From Paramacrobiotus metropolitanus (taxonomy: Eukaryota > Tardigrada > Eutardigrada > Parachela > Macrobiotidae), in assembly GCF_019649055.1 (NCBI RefSeq), contig NW_026570339.1, forward strand, positions 310,001-374,000: a DNA stretch of 64,000 nucleotides, given 5' to 3'. The notes beneath the pieces were generated by a model. The model did not search any database. It was not told the DNA's origin and saw only the letters and a program-made list of their open reading frames with translations. Position 1 is the first letter of the stretch. Every line of letters starts with the position of its first letter. A program made the position numbers and the translations under genes. Shown one piece after another: positions 35,273-47,200 of the stretch.

Positions 35273-36163
35273 TGTTATGTTATATGTTACGATAAAGTAT
35301 GCTCTGTTATTTTTGACAAAGGCATTGTTACGCCTCTGAAATACTCGTATATATATCCCGGGTTCTTCACAATGTGTGTGACTTTTTACTACTTTATTCA
35401 GGCAATAGCCAATTAATATAACAAAAAGCCAGCGCTGATGTACACTAATTAAAGATTTCGAATGTGTGTAATTTGATTACTGAGCAATTACGGAGTTTTA
35501 GAACAACACTTGACATTTGAAGGAAATACTACAACCGATTATCAGACATCGATGCTGTTCTTTTTCCCAGTTTCTATCATGGACGAAAGTACGGAGTACA
35601 AAATCGTGGGCAGGGTGAGTTTCTCGTTTAGCAATGGAACGAGAGGCAAGGTTTTTCTATGAGAAAATTAAGTTAAAAGTATCTCTAATTATATTAAAGC
35701 GCCTGAAAGTCTGTCTGGCAGATTATATGTACACTAATTACTATAGTAGGCCTACAATTAAAAACCGTTACTGGCCTTACAGTATCATTCGCAATGAATT
35801 CTCTATTTTGCTGATTTCCTTAGGCCCCTGTGGATGCGGTGGGCGCGATGCCGCCGTATGAGGCGCTGTTGGCCGAGGCCAGTCAAATCAGCTATCACAA
35901 CACTGTCGTTGTCCGCAGCCGCGACGACACTTGGTGGTTGGGATACATTCAGGATATTGACGGTGAGCAAGCCTTTATTCATTTCAACTGCACACTAGTC
36001 GCGGCTCACTGGGTGCACATGAGCGCCGTCTGGCCTCTGCCGTACTACTGGGACACCGAGCTGGCCAGTAAAGGTCACCACAACATTCCGGTGTTCGCGG
36101 CACTGCGTGATGACGATGACGGACCGTTCCGTTTCCGGCCAGCCGTTCTGCTGGACGTATTGT
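34841..36163 (+). repeat. Segmental duplication, copy 1
   Basis: Near-identical to 37701-39003, starting at ATTATTTTGTATACGTTCCG and ending abruptly at CTGGACGTATTG inside exon 2 of the F-box-type gene. Differences are mainly small indels in non-coding DNA. In the exon 2 part I see one substitution (ACTTGG versus ACGTGG). Confidence 0.92.
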
Positions 36164-36276
36164 GGTTTGTAGATGTTGTTCCTGGATCTCATTATTTAGT
36201 ATCGGTGTGTGTTTGTCGTACCGCTGTGATGGTTGTGTTTTGCACTACATGTTTTGCTTTCTCTGCGGGTGAATAA
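35579..36276 (+). pseudogene. Truncated copy of the F-box-type gene 5' end
   Basis: Exon 1 (35579-35614, MDESTEYKIVGR) and the start of exon 2 (from 35824) are essentially identical to the full gene at 38418, up to the residues PAVLLDVL. The duplication then ends and the frame runs 38 codons into foreign sequence to a stop at 36276 (162 aa in all). The Tudor-like N-terminal region is kept, but the rest of exon 2, the F-box and the C-terminal region are gone. If transcribed it could make a truncated protein that competes with the full one, but a dead duplicate is the simpler reading. Confidence 0.75.
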
Positions 36277-36329
36277 CAAAACGGCACAAGTTTATTTCAT
36301 TTTTCCATTAATCTTCATTAATCCTAACA

Positions 36330-37320
36330 TTCCTCGATATTCTTTTAAAGAAGGAGGATCGACTCCAAATAAATTCCCGTTTGACTTATAGAGAGGTGTG
36401 ACAGTTTGTTAAATTGCAGCTACCAGAAAAATTTGCCCACTGGCTGCATCAGCACTTTAAATTCTTCGAGAAATCGACAAAGCAAAATACTGCACAATTT
36501 GTTAAATCCCATTCTACGTATCCTTCACCTGCTCATATCTTCGTTGAACTGCTCTTGATCCTCCGGAATGGCGCCATGCGTCTTCGAAACGGTGCCTCAA
36601 TGTATTCGTTTGATGGATAAGCAGGATCTCCGTATAAAATAAACTTTTCCCAATTTCCACCATTTTCTCCGGAGTTTATCCATTAGGCCACTATCGGCGA
36701 GAATTCCTGCATCATGTCTTCTTCCTGGCCACGGACCGTCTAAATTCACGATCATGCCATTTGGAGCAACGACAGACTGGAAAATCATGCTGTGCATGCG
36801 ATAGTGTGCATTCCAGACTACGCTGCCCTCAGAAGGCCTACCTCGGTCGCACAGTGCCATCGATATAGCCCCAAACGTTATCCAGGGGCCTTGGCAAGGG
36901 CTGCATCAGCAAAGCCCTGCAAATCATCTCGTGTAAAAGCCTTCACGTCAGGGTATTCAAGAGATGAATGAAGTGGCAATAGATATGCTCAATAACCCAG
37001 TGAAAGGCCATACAAAGTTCCGTTATGGATCTGTGGAAGATTATTGTCAGATCTGTATGCGACACGGATATGCTAGTCGCAGAGAAAATGCAGAGCTTCA
37101 GTTCCTTCGTAAATCGACCCGGATTCAGTACGCACCACATCCGGGATGAGCAGCTCCTTGCGCAATAATTCGATATCCTCGCGTTGGAATCTGAACCAGT
37201 CGACACACTGCTGATCAGGGATGTCTTGAAGAGCGAATTTCTTTCTGGCAGCCTTTTGCTCCTAAGATTTTCTTGGTTGTGGAACGCCAGAAAAAGCGCG
37301 ATCTCTTCAGGTTCGAACAT
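36330..37320 (-). mobile_element. PIF/Harbinger transposase relic (DDE_Tnp_4 type)
   Basis: Read on the minus strand with several frameshifts, the fragments line up in transposase order. The N-terminal part has LFLAFHNQ and then TKELKLCIF. Next comes ITELCMAFHWVIEHIYCHFI, resembling the family's helix-turn-helix region. The catalytic core has MHSMIFQSVVAPNGMIVNLD and GRRHDAGILADSGLMDKL. The C-terminal part has GDPAYP, EAPFRR and TNCHTSL. Multiple stops and shifts make it inactive. It sits exactly between the two copies of the 1.3-kb duplication. Confidence 0.75.
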
Positions 37321-37700
37321 CCACGGCGATGATAGTTTGTAAAATTTTATTGAACGAATGGGCCATTATTATAACAAATTTATTGTGGAATATCAGGACT
37401 GTTGGGTAACTGCAGGTAATACTGGCAGGTTATAATTTTAAAAAATTTTGTGGCATAGAAGGAGTAATTATGATTTTCGTCTGGTGGTATTTATACCAAT
37501 TTATGATGATTTACCGTGCATATTCGTGAGAATCAGTGACACAATATTTTTGAATTTTTCTGGCTGATATTTCAGTGTTATTGTACGTCACTGCAGCTGT
37601 AAGGCATCTGAAGTGTTTCCGGTCCGCCGACGTGCGGCCTATGTTACGGCGTACGGTCTACTGAACGAAAGTGAAAAACACGTGCAATCTGAAATAGGCT

Positions 37701-39003
37701 ATTATTTTGTATACGTTCCGGTTGCGTGCTTGGGACTGAAGCGCATTTAATCATCGATTCATCACATCGATTTTCGTGGAACGTCATAATGGCAGTTAAT
37801 TTCTTGTTACCTAGTATAAATCCTTCATAAATTCATTTGCTTTTAATTTCATCCAACATTTGGTGAAACAAGCAAAGTGAAACTTTAAAACGATGATTTC
37901 GCACCGTTTCCGGTTGGTAAAAATGGCACCCTCCTGGTGTGTTATTTGACTTGACTAGAGATTTCTGGCAGGTCGTTTCCTTACTGCTAGTGCATTAATG
38001 CACTGGCATGCACACCTGATCCTACCACATTCGTGTTATTTACAATTTTATATACAGTACTGCAATTTTTTTGTCACAATGGATAGCACGTAGTCCGTAG
38101 ATGATAAAATATGTTATTATGTTATGTTATATGTTACGATAAAGTATGCTCTGTTATTTTTTGACAAAGGCATTGTTACGCCTCTGAAATACTCGTATAT
38201 ATCCGGGTTCTTCACAATGTGTGTGACTTTTTACTACTTTATTCAGGCAATAGCCAATTAATATAACAAAAGCCAGCGCTGATGTACACTAATTAAAGAT
38301 TTCGAATGTGGTAATTTGCTGAGCAATTACGGAGTTTTAGAACAACACTTGACATTTGAAGGAAATACTACAACCGATTATCAGACATCGATGCTGTTCT
38401 TTTTCCCAGTTTCTATCATGGACGAAAGTACGGAGTACAAAATCGTGGGCAGGGTGAGTTTCTCGTTTAGCAATGGAACGAGAGGCAAGGTTTTTCTATG
38501 AGAAAATTAAGTTAAAAGTATCTCTAATTATATTAAAGCGCCTGAAAGTCTGTCTGGCAGATTATATGTACACTAATTACTATAGTAGGCCTACAATTAA
38601 AAACCGTTACTGGCCTTACAGTATCATTCGCAATGAATTCTCTATTTTGCTGATTTCCTTAGGCCCCTGTGGATGCGGTGGGCGCGATGCCGCCGTATGA
38701 GGCGCTGTTGGCCGAGGCCAGTCAAATCAGCTATCACAACACTGTCGTTGTCCGCAGCCGCGACGACACGTGGTGGTTGGGATACATTCAGGATATTGAC
38801 GGTGAGCAAGCCTTTATTCATTTCAACTGCACACTAGTCGCGGCTCACTGGGTGCACATGAGCGCCGTCTGGCCTCTGCCGTACTACTGGGACACCGAGC
38901 TGGCCAGTAAAGGTCACCACAACATTCCGGTGTTCGCGGCACTGCGTGATGACGATGACGGACCGTTCCGTTTCCGGCCAGCCGTTCTGCTGGACGTATT
39001 GTT
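37701..39003 (+). repeat. Segmental duplication, copy 2
   Basis: Partner of 34841-36163. This copy is continuous with the full-length gene and is presumably the parent. It has small deletions in non-coding DNA relative to copy 1 (for example loss of GGCAGC near 37940). Confidence 0.92.
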
Positions 39004-42000
39004 TGGCTGTCAGTGGGGCTGTCAAATGTTTTGCATCACAACGCGTACGGGGACTGGCGTTGCCCACAGCAACGTTCCTCCACGCACAGCCGGTTTGGAG
39101 GTGGTCCACGTGCGCCAAGTGGCCAGTGAGCTGCCGCCATCTGGTCCACCGCTGCTGGAACGCCGCAGCGGTGTGTTCTACACCAAGCACTTTGTCCCAT
39201 TCGGCCGTGCCCAAAGCCTTCTGTGCGAGCCTTCCGATAAACACCGCATCGTTAGACATATATACGAGGCTATCCGAGCCAAGCTGGGCTTAACCGCCAA
39301 TATGTACGCACCGGACTGTTGCCGGTTTCATCTGCGCATCGAAGAGGACGGTTGCATGTTTGTCTTCGTCAGTCTCGCAACGGATGTCGATCCGGACGCG
39401 CAGCCGACGCAGACGCAGACGCACTGGCTGGCCGGCAGCCTGGCGACAATCCTGGAAACACATCTGGCCAGCCGCGCTCATCTACCGCCTATCCACAAGG
39501 ACCACAACCAAGCGGCAACTGCAAATCGTCAAGTCTTCTGTGAAATCGGTTAGCATCTTTACCGCCTTCCGGAATGTGAAAGGCAGGAGGTCATGCAGCA
39601 ATAGCGGTAACAATTTAATGATAACAGGACACGTAAGCGAAGACGATGAATCCGGGTCAGGAAAAACTTTAGGTAGGAACCAGACAGGAGTAACTCTCCA
39701 GGAACATAATGCAAGTCAGATGGTACTGGCTTACCGGCTTTTCGGTGAAACAGGTCTCGCGGCGATGTCTCCGGCAAGGTTTGCGCACAAGTGTGTGCGG
39801 TAAAATGCGGGGCAGCGGGCGAAACCTCCTGACGACTTTGAAAAATACGTTGTGGGTGTTTGAAGGTTTGACGGGATTCCGCCAAGTGGGCATAAGCCAT
39901 AAAACCGCGTCCACAAGGCTGAGCGAGTGATGCAAAACAGGTAGAATACTGGCAATAACTACGGTGGCTGGATCCAAAAGGAAGTCCGCATTCATCTTCG
40001 TGTTACAGGCAGTTGTTCTTTCCATATAATAAATGGTGCATTTGACGTGTTGCCGATTGATGCGATCAACTTCTTCTTACTAGCTGGTCCAACAAAATCA
40101 CCAGATACATACCCGACACTTGCATAAACCGATGCAGACATGATGAATTATTATAGTTATACCTCAAAACAACTGCAAGCTGATAGCAAAAAGACGCTAG
40201 AATCATGATGGCGCGTAAATGCGAAAGGTCACGACAGAACTACACAAAAAATACCGGTATGCATTCAGTATACAAAATACCGGTAAAAAAATTTTACGAA
40301 GCAAGTGACACATGTTAGCGCTTAGCATTTCCCAATTTATACCAATTCACACACACATAACTGTAACAGAGACCACTAGAAAGGGGGCGTGTCGTGTGTC
40401 GCAATACCCGGATTCCTGCGTCCCTCTGAATCCAATCCATATCGCTTATGCTAATACTACAGATTACAGAGTAGTACTAATATTAAATAATATTAATCCA
40501 TCCGACACTACTGTAAAAATTAGGAACTGAACAGGATAGCTGCCCTAGGTCTAGGTCTGGACCTGTAATGCTTCGTTTTCGTCGCTCGCTGAGTCTGTTT
40601 CGGTCCCTTCGTAATAAGTATACGAGTAATCCAGTTAAATTATACAGTCAAACTAAAGTAAAACTTGTCGCCAGATCTGTTAACACCTGCAAGCTATCGT
40701 GGCGCATAACAACAGATTATGTCAAAACACTGCGTCGCAACGGCCAACGGGGTGGGGTGTCTACAGATAACGTCCGCGAAAAAACCGGGTGCACGAAATA
40801 ATAAACAAAAAGGAGTGCGTACAGTAAAACGAGATGCAGAAAGGGATGCCTGTAGCATCACCCTATTTACTTTTTACTTGGTGTAGCAAATTTGGCATAT
40901 TAAACTTATTACTGGCATACTTTAAGTAATTTACTCATCTTAGTGTATATCTGTAAGCCGCATCAAAAACGACTGTTTTTCTAACCGACTGAAATCTGAA
41001 CGTTTGTCGAGAGCCGTTAATGAGTTAATTACGGTCTTCTAAAGTGAAATATTTGTTAGTTTTATATAGAAGTACTACTGCTTCTGTGCGTGACTGTGTC
41101 CGAAAGTCTGAAACTATCAAGCGAAGAAACCTTGCAGCAAAACTATAGCGGCCGGTTACTACTTAGTAGTTACTAGCCTCGCAGTGCTCCTGTATTTTTT
41201 CAGTAATAAAGTGTTGTCGTTCCGAGTTTTGCGCGCAGCAAAAGCGTACAGACAATTTTCTAACGTACATGTTTTAATGTCCGTTCCCGGCAAGTTTACA
41301 GAAGCGCTTCGGTACAGTTAGTCTAGGCTATTTAGTATGTTCAGTTTGCTGGTTGTCGCAGCAGTGTGAATGTCGGTCTTCCTTAATTCAGGTGTACCAG
41401 AGGATGCAGTGACGTGGCCGGCCCGCATCCGGGATTTGACGCCTTCCCTGCTGAGCGACATCTTGTCGCATTTGGACTTGCATTCACGCATGAAAGCCAA
41501 ACGGTAGGTACGATGGATCTCTGCCCGCACTAATTGTTTTTCGAAAAACAGAAGCAATAATGTGTCCAAGGGTCGGTAGCGGTCTTGCGAAGTGGAATTG
41601 TACAGTCCAAGGCCAGTCTGTAGCAGTTGGGATGTCTATCCACAGTCGTTGCGAGGGGAACGTACTGGTACTGGCGCCCCACGGTCCCATGACTCCCACC
41701 CTTCGCGGAGGCAGAAAACGGGAAAACGGCGCGCCCGGAGGTGTTGCACTAACGCAGGCGCAGAAAAGAGCGAAAATGCGAAAATGGGCCGGGCGCAAGA
41801 GGGCACCGAAAATAAAATGTGGTGAAAACGCGTAGCGAAGTGGCTTTGTTGAGCCCGTTTACTACGTCTTTCTCCAAGGCCGGTTTTAGGCCGTTTTCCA
41901 ACTGGCGCAGCGGGCGCACGGACGCGCAGCCGTGCACCCTTCCCCTCCCTCCAAGTCCGCGGCCGCGACGGCCCTGGATGCATGCCATAACGTACAGTGG

Positions 42001-43097
42001 TACACTAAAGGTCATCGTCAGACAACCGCAAACTGTGTTGCATTGGTTTCTTCGATCGTAGGGTGTGTGCCCTCTGGCAGTTGCTGTTGAGCAGCTGTGG
42101 AATGACGGAACACGTCAGCATCTCTTTCGAAAGCTGCTGGCACCTCCAAGCCGACGGCGATTACTGCCTGCTCCAGACGGACAACGACAACTGCTTCCGC
42201 GCGGCCTCACTGCTCAGCCGCTCCATCAGCACAACGACCATCAGCCTCACTCTCCTGACACTTTTCCCCCCGCATGACTCTGCATTTTTGAGGCCGCTGT
42301 TGCGTGCCATGGAAATTAGGCTGCCTTTACTGGTGCTCAAGGACCACGTTATAATTAACGGTGAAGCAAGGGGATTTCAACGACACAAACGGTCGCGTTT
42401 AAAGCACGCCGAGTCAAATATTATAACGCTGTACAAGCACAATGCCAACTTTGTTTGCCTGCACAACTGGAAAGTGTCGCAGCTTTTCGGTCAGCAAATG
42501 CACGAAGTCTTTGTGGGCAATATTTACTACAAACCTCAAGCCGGCGTGACCACTTGTTCCCTGCCGGCGCATGAACGGGAGTGGATGGTGCCCCTCGCAT
42601 GCCAGTCGCAGGCACCGCAGCTGGCCGTCGACCAACTGCAGATCACCATTCCCAAGCTGCTCCTGCCCTGCAGCCGCAAGATGCGCATGACCAGTCGCTT
42701 CATGTGCGCCTTAAACGACAACTTCCCGCCGGTCACGCCGGACATGCTGGCAAAGGTCACGGCCGTTCATGCGCGCTGGCTGCGCACTCTGACCTATCCT
42801 GAGGATTGGCAGCGTATTCGCGACTACCTCTTACTGTAAGTTATACGTATCCCGGTATATACGCGTCATAATACCAATACAAGTACAGTCAGCCTTGGAG
42901 AGCATTAACGGCTAGGCTACTCTTCCACTTCCAACGCTTTGATTTCCAATTTGATTTTTTCCCTGTTCTGCAGGTACAGCGGATTTCGTTCGGACGGAAG
43001 CCCAACAGTGTGGGACGGCATCGATCTGCGGCGTATGGATGTTTCCACATGGAGCAAAATGGCCATATACGGAATTAACGAGGTGTTTCGAGTGTGA
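38418..43097 (+). CDS. F-box protein with Tudor-like N-terminal region
   Basis: Five exons: 38418-38453, 38663-39548, 41392-41503, 42062-42835 and 42974-43097. Phases agree at every junction and total 1932 nt, 643 aa. Residues 20-75 (VVVRSRDDTWWLGYIQDIDG, then FIHFNCT and WVHMSAVWP) resemble a Tudor or chromo-barrel fold. Residues about 319-352 form an F-box (LTPSLLSDILSHLDLHSRMK, then VCALWQLLL), which normally binds Skp1 in an SCF ubiquitin ligase. The last 290 residues are unrecognised and probably bind the substrate. Intron 2 (1.84 kb) is much longer than the others and contains transposon-like debris. I know no named family with this layout. Expansion within this lineage is inferred from the local duplicates. 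Codons are less GC-biased than in the housekeeping neighbours. Confidence 0.75.
39549..41391. other. Long second intron of the F-box gene
   Basis: Donor G|GTTAGC, acceptor TTAATTCAG. The spacer holds short open stretches on the minus strand, for example about 50 codons ending near 39990 that begin MSASVYASVGYVSGDFVGP. These look protein-like but were not identified. A separate nested gene or an old insertion is possible. Confidence 0.5.
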
Positions 43098-44717
43098 TCT
43101 GTGAAGCCATGCCAGTGCATCGATATCGATGCTGATCTCGTGAAACATAACAGACCGACCATCCGGAATTCCTGATTATTATTGGTTGCTGCCGCTGGAC
43201 AGGGGACACAATCGATCAAGAGATTGCAGATAACGGGAGACGGCAAGCATTACAACAACTAGACGGGGCTTATCGCTGTCGACGGTCTAACTTTAATTTC
43301 CTAAGGACAAAAGCGGCTTTGCATTTCCTGGGAATTATCGTCATTCAGTTTATCTGTTAGTTTTCCTTCCTTGCATTGCTGCGCTGGATCTGGAGTTTGA
43401 CGTGTTGTAGCCAAACTCCATTAACGGAGATCTCTTACCTGATTATTGGAACATTTTGTGGGATCTGTTCAGTAAATTTTATTATCCTTTCTGTAATCGG
43501 TTGTACTAACGAGTTATGATAAACTCAGTGTACTGTACGAGTATTGTGTACTTTGGCTACAATAATAAACTACTCGTACTGTACTAGTTTATGCGCTAAT
43601 ACTTCCTGGGCCAGTCATTTTGCAGATAACATGAATCGACGGAAGCGTAGCGAGGGTCTTCTATGTTCAGCGCTAATGAAAAATGTGGTGTCTGACTGGC
43701 TGTACATGTACGTATACGTCGGTCGCTGCCACCAAATGCACATACAGTATACACGGTGACGTTTGTTACCGGAGGCACACATGTACATGCACGGTGGCCG
43801 TGTATACTCACGCAGCGAGTCCCGCTACATGACATTATACGAGTAGCTATGCACAGTGAGGAAACCACTTCATGTCACTAATACGAGTGTGGTCAAAAGG
43901 TTATCGTTTTTGGTCAAGTTGGCAGCTGCAGGGCACGGACGTTTTTGCTTTTTGCCAATCCCAATCGCGAGCGATGGTTTTCATTACCATTATCAGAGTG
44001 ACCTTTGCTGCCACACTGATGCATTGTGATACTGGTGATATAATTATACGTCAGTTGCACTTTTGATGTAGCTCGGTAATGTATCGACAACAGTAATGTC
44101 TAATGAAAGCTTTAACGCTCAACAGCTGTTACTTCCTGTACTATTTACAGTTGGGACTTGGAGCCGTTTTCGGATGCTGTAAATACAAAATTATTACACA
44201 AATTAAAATTAAATTGTGTAATGACCAAGTCTACGATATTAGAAAATGCCAATGGCGTAATCAGTTGCTGTAATGATTAAATCGGTAGGTATCTGTACAT
44301 ACAAAGTACATAAGTACACTACGTCACATTCGCATACGCATTCTGTGCTTGACGGTGGCGCATTTAATCATCCACAAACTCATGAAACGTCATAATGGCA
44401 GTTGAGTTCTTCCTACCTAGTAAAAGCTCCTTCAAAAATTTGTTTGCTTTTTATTTCATCAAACATTTGGTAGAAACAAACAAAGTGAAACTTTTAAAAC
44501 GATGATTTCGCACCGTTTCCGGTTGGTAAAGAAATGGCACCCTCCTGGTGTGGCAGCGTTATTTGACTTGACTAGGAAAATTTCTGGCAGGTTTCCATAA
44601 ATCGTTTTCCTTACTGCTGCATTAATGCACTGGCATGCACGCACGATCCTACAACATTTGTGATATTTACAATTTTACATACTGCAATTTTTTGTCTGCA
44701 TTGATAGCACGTAGATT
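42990..44717 (+). repeat. Tandem duplication, unit A
   Basis: Repeated head to tail as 44718-46443 at an offset of about 1728 bp. The two units are almost identical, with single-base differences such as GAAGCC versus GAACC near 43110/44838 and TTTATTA versus TTTTATTA. It begins within the last F-box exon and ends in TAGCACGTAG. Confidence 0.95.
43564..43569 (+). promoter_or_regulatory. Possible poly(A) signal of the F-box gene
   Basis: AATAAA about 470 nt past the stop codon, inside tandem unit A and repeated in unit B near 45292. Confidence 0.4.
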
Positions 44718-46443
44718 TCGGACGGAAGCCCAACAGTGTGGGACGGCATCGATCTGCGGCGTATGGATGTTTCCACATGGAGCAAAATGGCCATATACGG
44801 AATTAACGAGGTGTTTCGAGTGTGATCTGTGAACCATGCCAGTGCATCGATATCGATGCTGATCTCGTGAAACATAACAGACCGACCATCCGGAATTCCT
44901 GATTATTATTGGTTGCTGCCGCTGGACAGGGACACAATCGATCAAGAGATTGCAGATAACGGGAGACGGCAAGCATTACAACAACTAGACGGGGCTTATC
45001 GCTGTCGACGGTCTAACTTTAATTTCCTAAGGACAAAAGCGGCTTTGCATTTCCTGGGAATTATCGTCATTCAGTTTATCTGTTAGTTTTCCTTCCTTGC
45101 ATTGCTGCGCTGGATCTGGAGTTTGACGTGTTGTAGCCAAACTCCATTAACGGAGATCTCTTACCTGATTATTGGAACATTTTGTGGGATCTGTTCAGTA
45201 AATTTTTATTATCCTTTCTGTAATCGGTTGTACTAACGAGTTATGATAAACTCAGTGTACTGTACGAGTATTGTGTACTTTGGCTACAATAATAAACTAC
45301 TCGTACTGTACTAGTTTATGCGCTAATACTTCCTGGGCCAGTCATTTTGCAGATAACATGAATCGACGGAAGCGTAGCGAGGGTCTTCTATGTTCAGCGC
45401 TAATGAAAAATGTGGTGTCTGACTGGCTGTACATGTACGTATACGTCGGTCGCTGCCACCAAATGCACATACAGTATACACGGTGACGTTTGTTACCGGA
45501 GGCACACATGTACATGCACGGTGGCCGTGTATACTCACGCAGCGAGTCCCGCTACATGACATTATACGAGTAGCTATGCACAGTGAGGAAACCACTTCAT
45601 GTCACTAATACGAGTGTGGTCAAAAGGTTATCGTTTTTGGTCAAGTTGGCAGCTGCAGGGCACGGACGTTTTTGCTTTTTGCCAATCCCAATCGCGAGCG
45701 ATGGTTTTCATTACCATTATCAGAGTGACCTTTGCTGCCACACTGATGCATTGTGATACTGGTGATATAATTATACGTCAGTTGCACTTTTGATGTAGCT
45801 CGGTAATGTATCGACAACAGTAATGTCTAATGAAAGCTTTAACGCTCAACAGCTGTTACTTCCTGTACTATTTACAGTTGGGACTTGGAGCCGTTTTCGG
45901 ATGCTGTAAATACAAAATTATTACACAAATTAAAATTAAATTGTGTAATGACCAAGTCTACGATATTAGAAAATGCCAATGGCGTAATCAGTTGCTGTAA
46001 TGATTAAATCGGTAGGTATCTGTACATACAAAGTACATAAGTACACTACGTCACATTCGCATACGCATTCTGTGCTTGACGGTGGCGCATTTAATCATCC
46101 ACAAACTCATGAAACGTCATAATGGCAGTTGAGTTCTTCCTACCTAGTAAAAGCTCCTTCAAAAATTTGTTTGCTTTTTATTTCATCAAACATTTGGTAG
46201 AAACAAACAAAGTGAAACTTTTAAAACGATGATTTCGCACCGTTTCCGGTTGGTAAAGAAATGGCACCCTCCTGGTGTGGCAGCGTTATTTGACTTGACT
46301 AGGAAAATTTCTGGCAGGTTTCCATAAATCGTTTTCCTTACTGCTGCATTAATGCACTGGCATGCACGCACGATCCTACAACATTTGTGATATTTACAAT
46401 TTTACATACTGCAATTTTTTTGTCTGCATTGGATAGCACGTAG
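44718..46443 (+). repeat. Tandem duplication, unit B
   Basis: Second unit, ending at GGATAGCACGTAGATGATAA. That ending agrees with the single-copy junction at 35232-35257 and at 38083-38107, which shows that unit B's right edge is the original one and that the A/B junction is new. Confidence 0.95.
44719..44825 (+). pseudogene. Duplicated last-exon fragment of the F-box gene
   Basis: Repeats codons for SDGSPTVWDGIDLRR through the stop with no change to the frame, but lacks the acceptor and first 17 nt of the real exon at 42974. It cannot be spliced on by the normal signal. Confidence 0.85.
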
Positions 46444-47040
46444 ATGATAAAATATGTTATCCATATTTCACCGTGAAATTGCGAATATTATTGCACTTGC
46501 TGTTATTTTGGAAAGTGTTCGGTGTTCACGCAGCTGCCACCCAGTCCATATTGACAAGCGATGCGTCAGCGCACTCAGCACTGCACAGTGCGGCTCACCA
46601 TCGGCAGAGTGACTGCAGTGCACCTACACTGCCGTGTATTGATGCGCATTGCGGTGTACGGCGCGTCGGCGACACGGCGATAGCGATTTTTCATTTCTGG
46701 TAAAACCTGATTAGATTTGTTGGCGCGTATGGAGAAGAACAGTGTGGAAATGGAGTGATGTGTTTTGATATTTATCCGCTGACTAGTGTTGGCCGTATGA
46801 ATACAGACATGCCGCGTACGGCCTGGTGAAGTGTCTTCTGGGCAGGTGAGTGCAGCGTCCGCCGCCACTCAACAGCCAACGACGAGCTGATTCGCTGACG
46901 GCGCTAACGACGTGGCGACCCGCAGCAGCCACTGTGTGGTGTACGAGTGACGAACTGCAGCTTGCAGCTGGTGTTGCTGCCCTGCCACGTCGCGGCCAAC
47001 GCGTGTGTTGGCAACTTGGCGCAGATCATTGTTGAGCGTG
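46444..47040. other. Spacer upstream of vigilin
   Basis: A 76-codon plus-strand frame at 46476-46703 begins with a hydrophobic leader (LLHLLLFWKVFGVHAAA) but then becomes Ala/Ser/His-rich. Without homology or splice support I do not call it a gene. The region probably includes the vigilin promoter. Confidence 0.4.
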
Positions 47041-47200
47041 TTGACTGCGTTGCAGGCCGTCTTATTCTTCCTTTCCGTGTTCGTTCCGACTAATCAGTGG
47101 TTCTCGGGACCCTTCTGCCCCCACTGAGCCCCCATCGCCTCACCCTGGACCTTGACGAGCCCTGTTCTCCCCCACTGGACTCCCTGGAAACAGTACTCTA
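47041..47200 (+). promoter_or_regulatory. Probable vigilin 5' UTR exon
   Basis: A pyrimidine-rich stretch (CTTATTCTTCCTTTCC near 47061) and several CCCC-rich blocks end at an excellent donor, CTCTA|GTAAGT, at 47200. The stretch could be a non-coding first exon spliced to the exon carrying the vigilin ATG at 48799. The 5' end and acceptor are not determined. Confidence 0.4.

Noticed and set aside
43544-45595. Identical pairs of 71- and 90-codon frames at 43.5/45.3 kb
   Set aside because: Their identity only reflects the 1.73-kb tandem duplication. They overlap on opposite strands and have no protein-like features.
46476-46703. 76-codon secreted-protein-like frame upstream of vigilin
   Set aside because: Only the leader is suggestive. 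The rest is Ala/Ser/His-rich, with no homology, and opposing frames overlap it.
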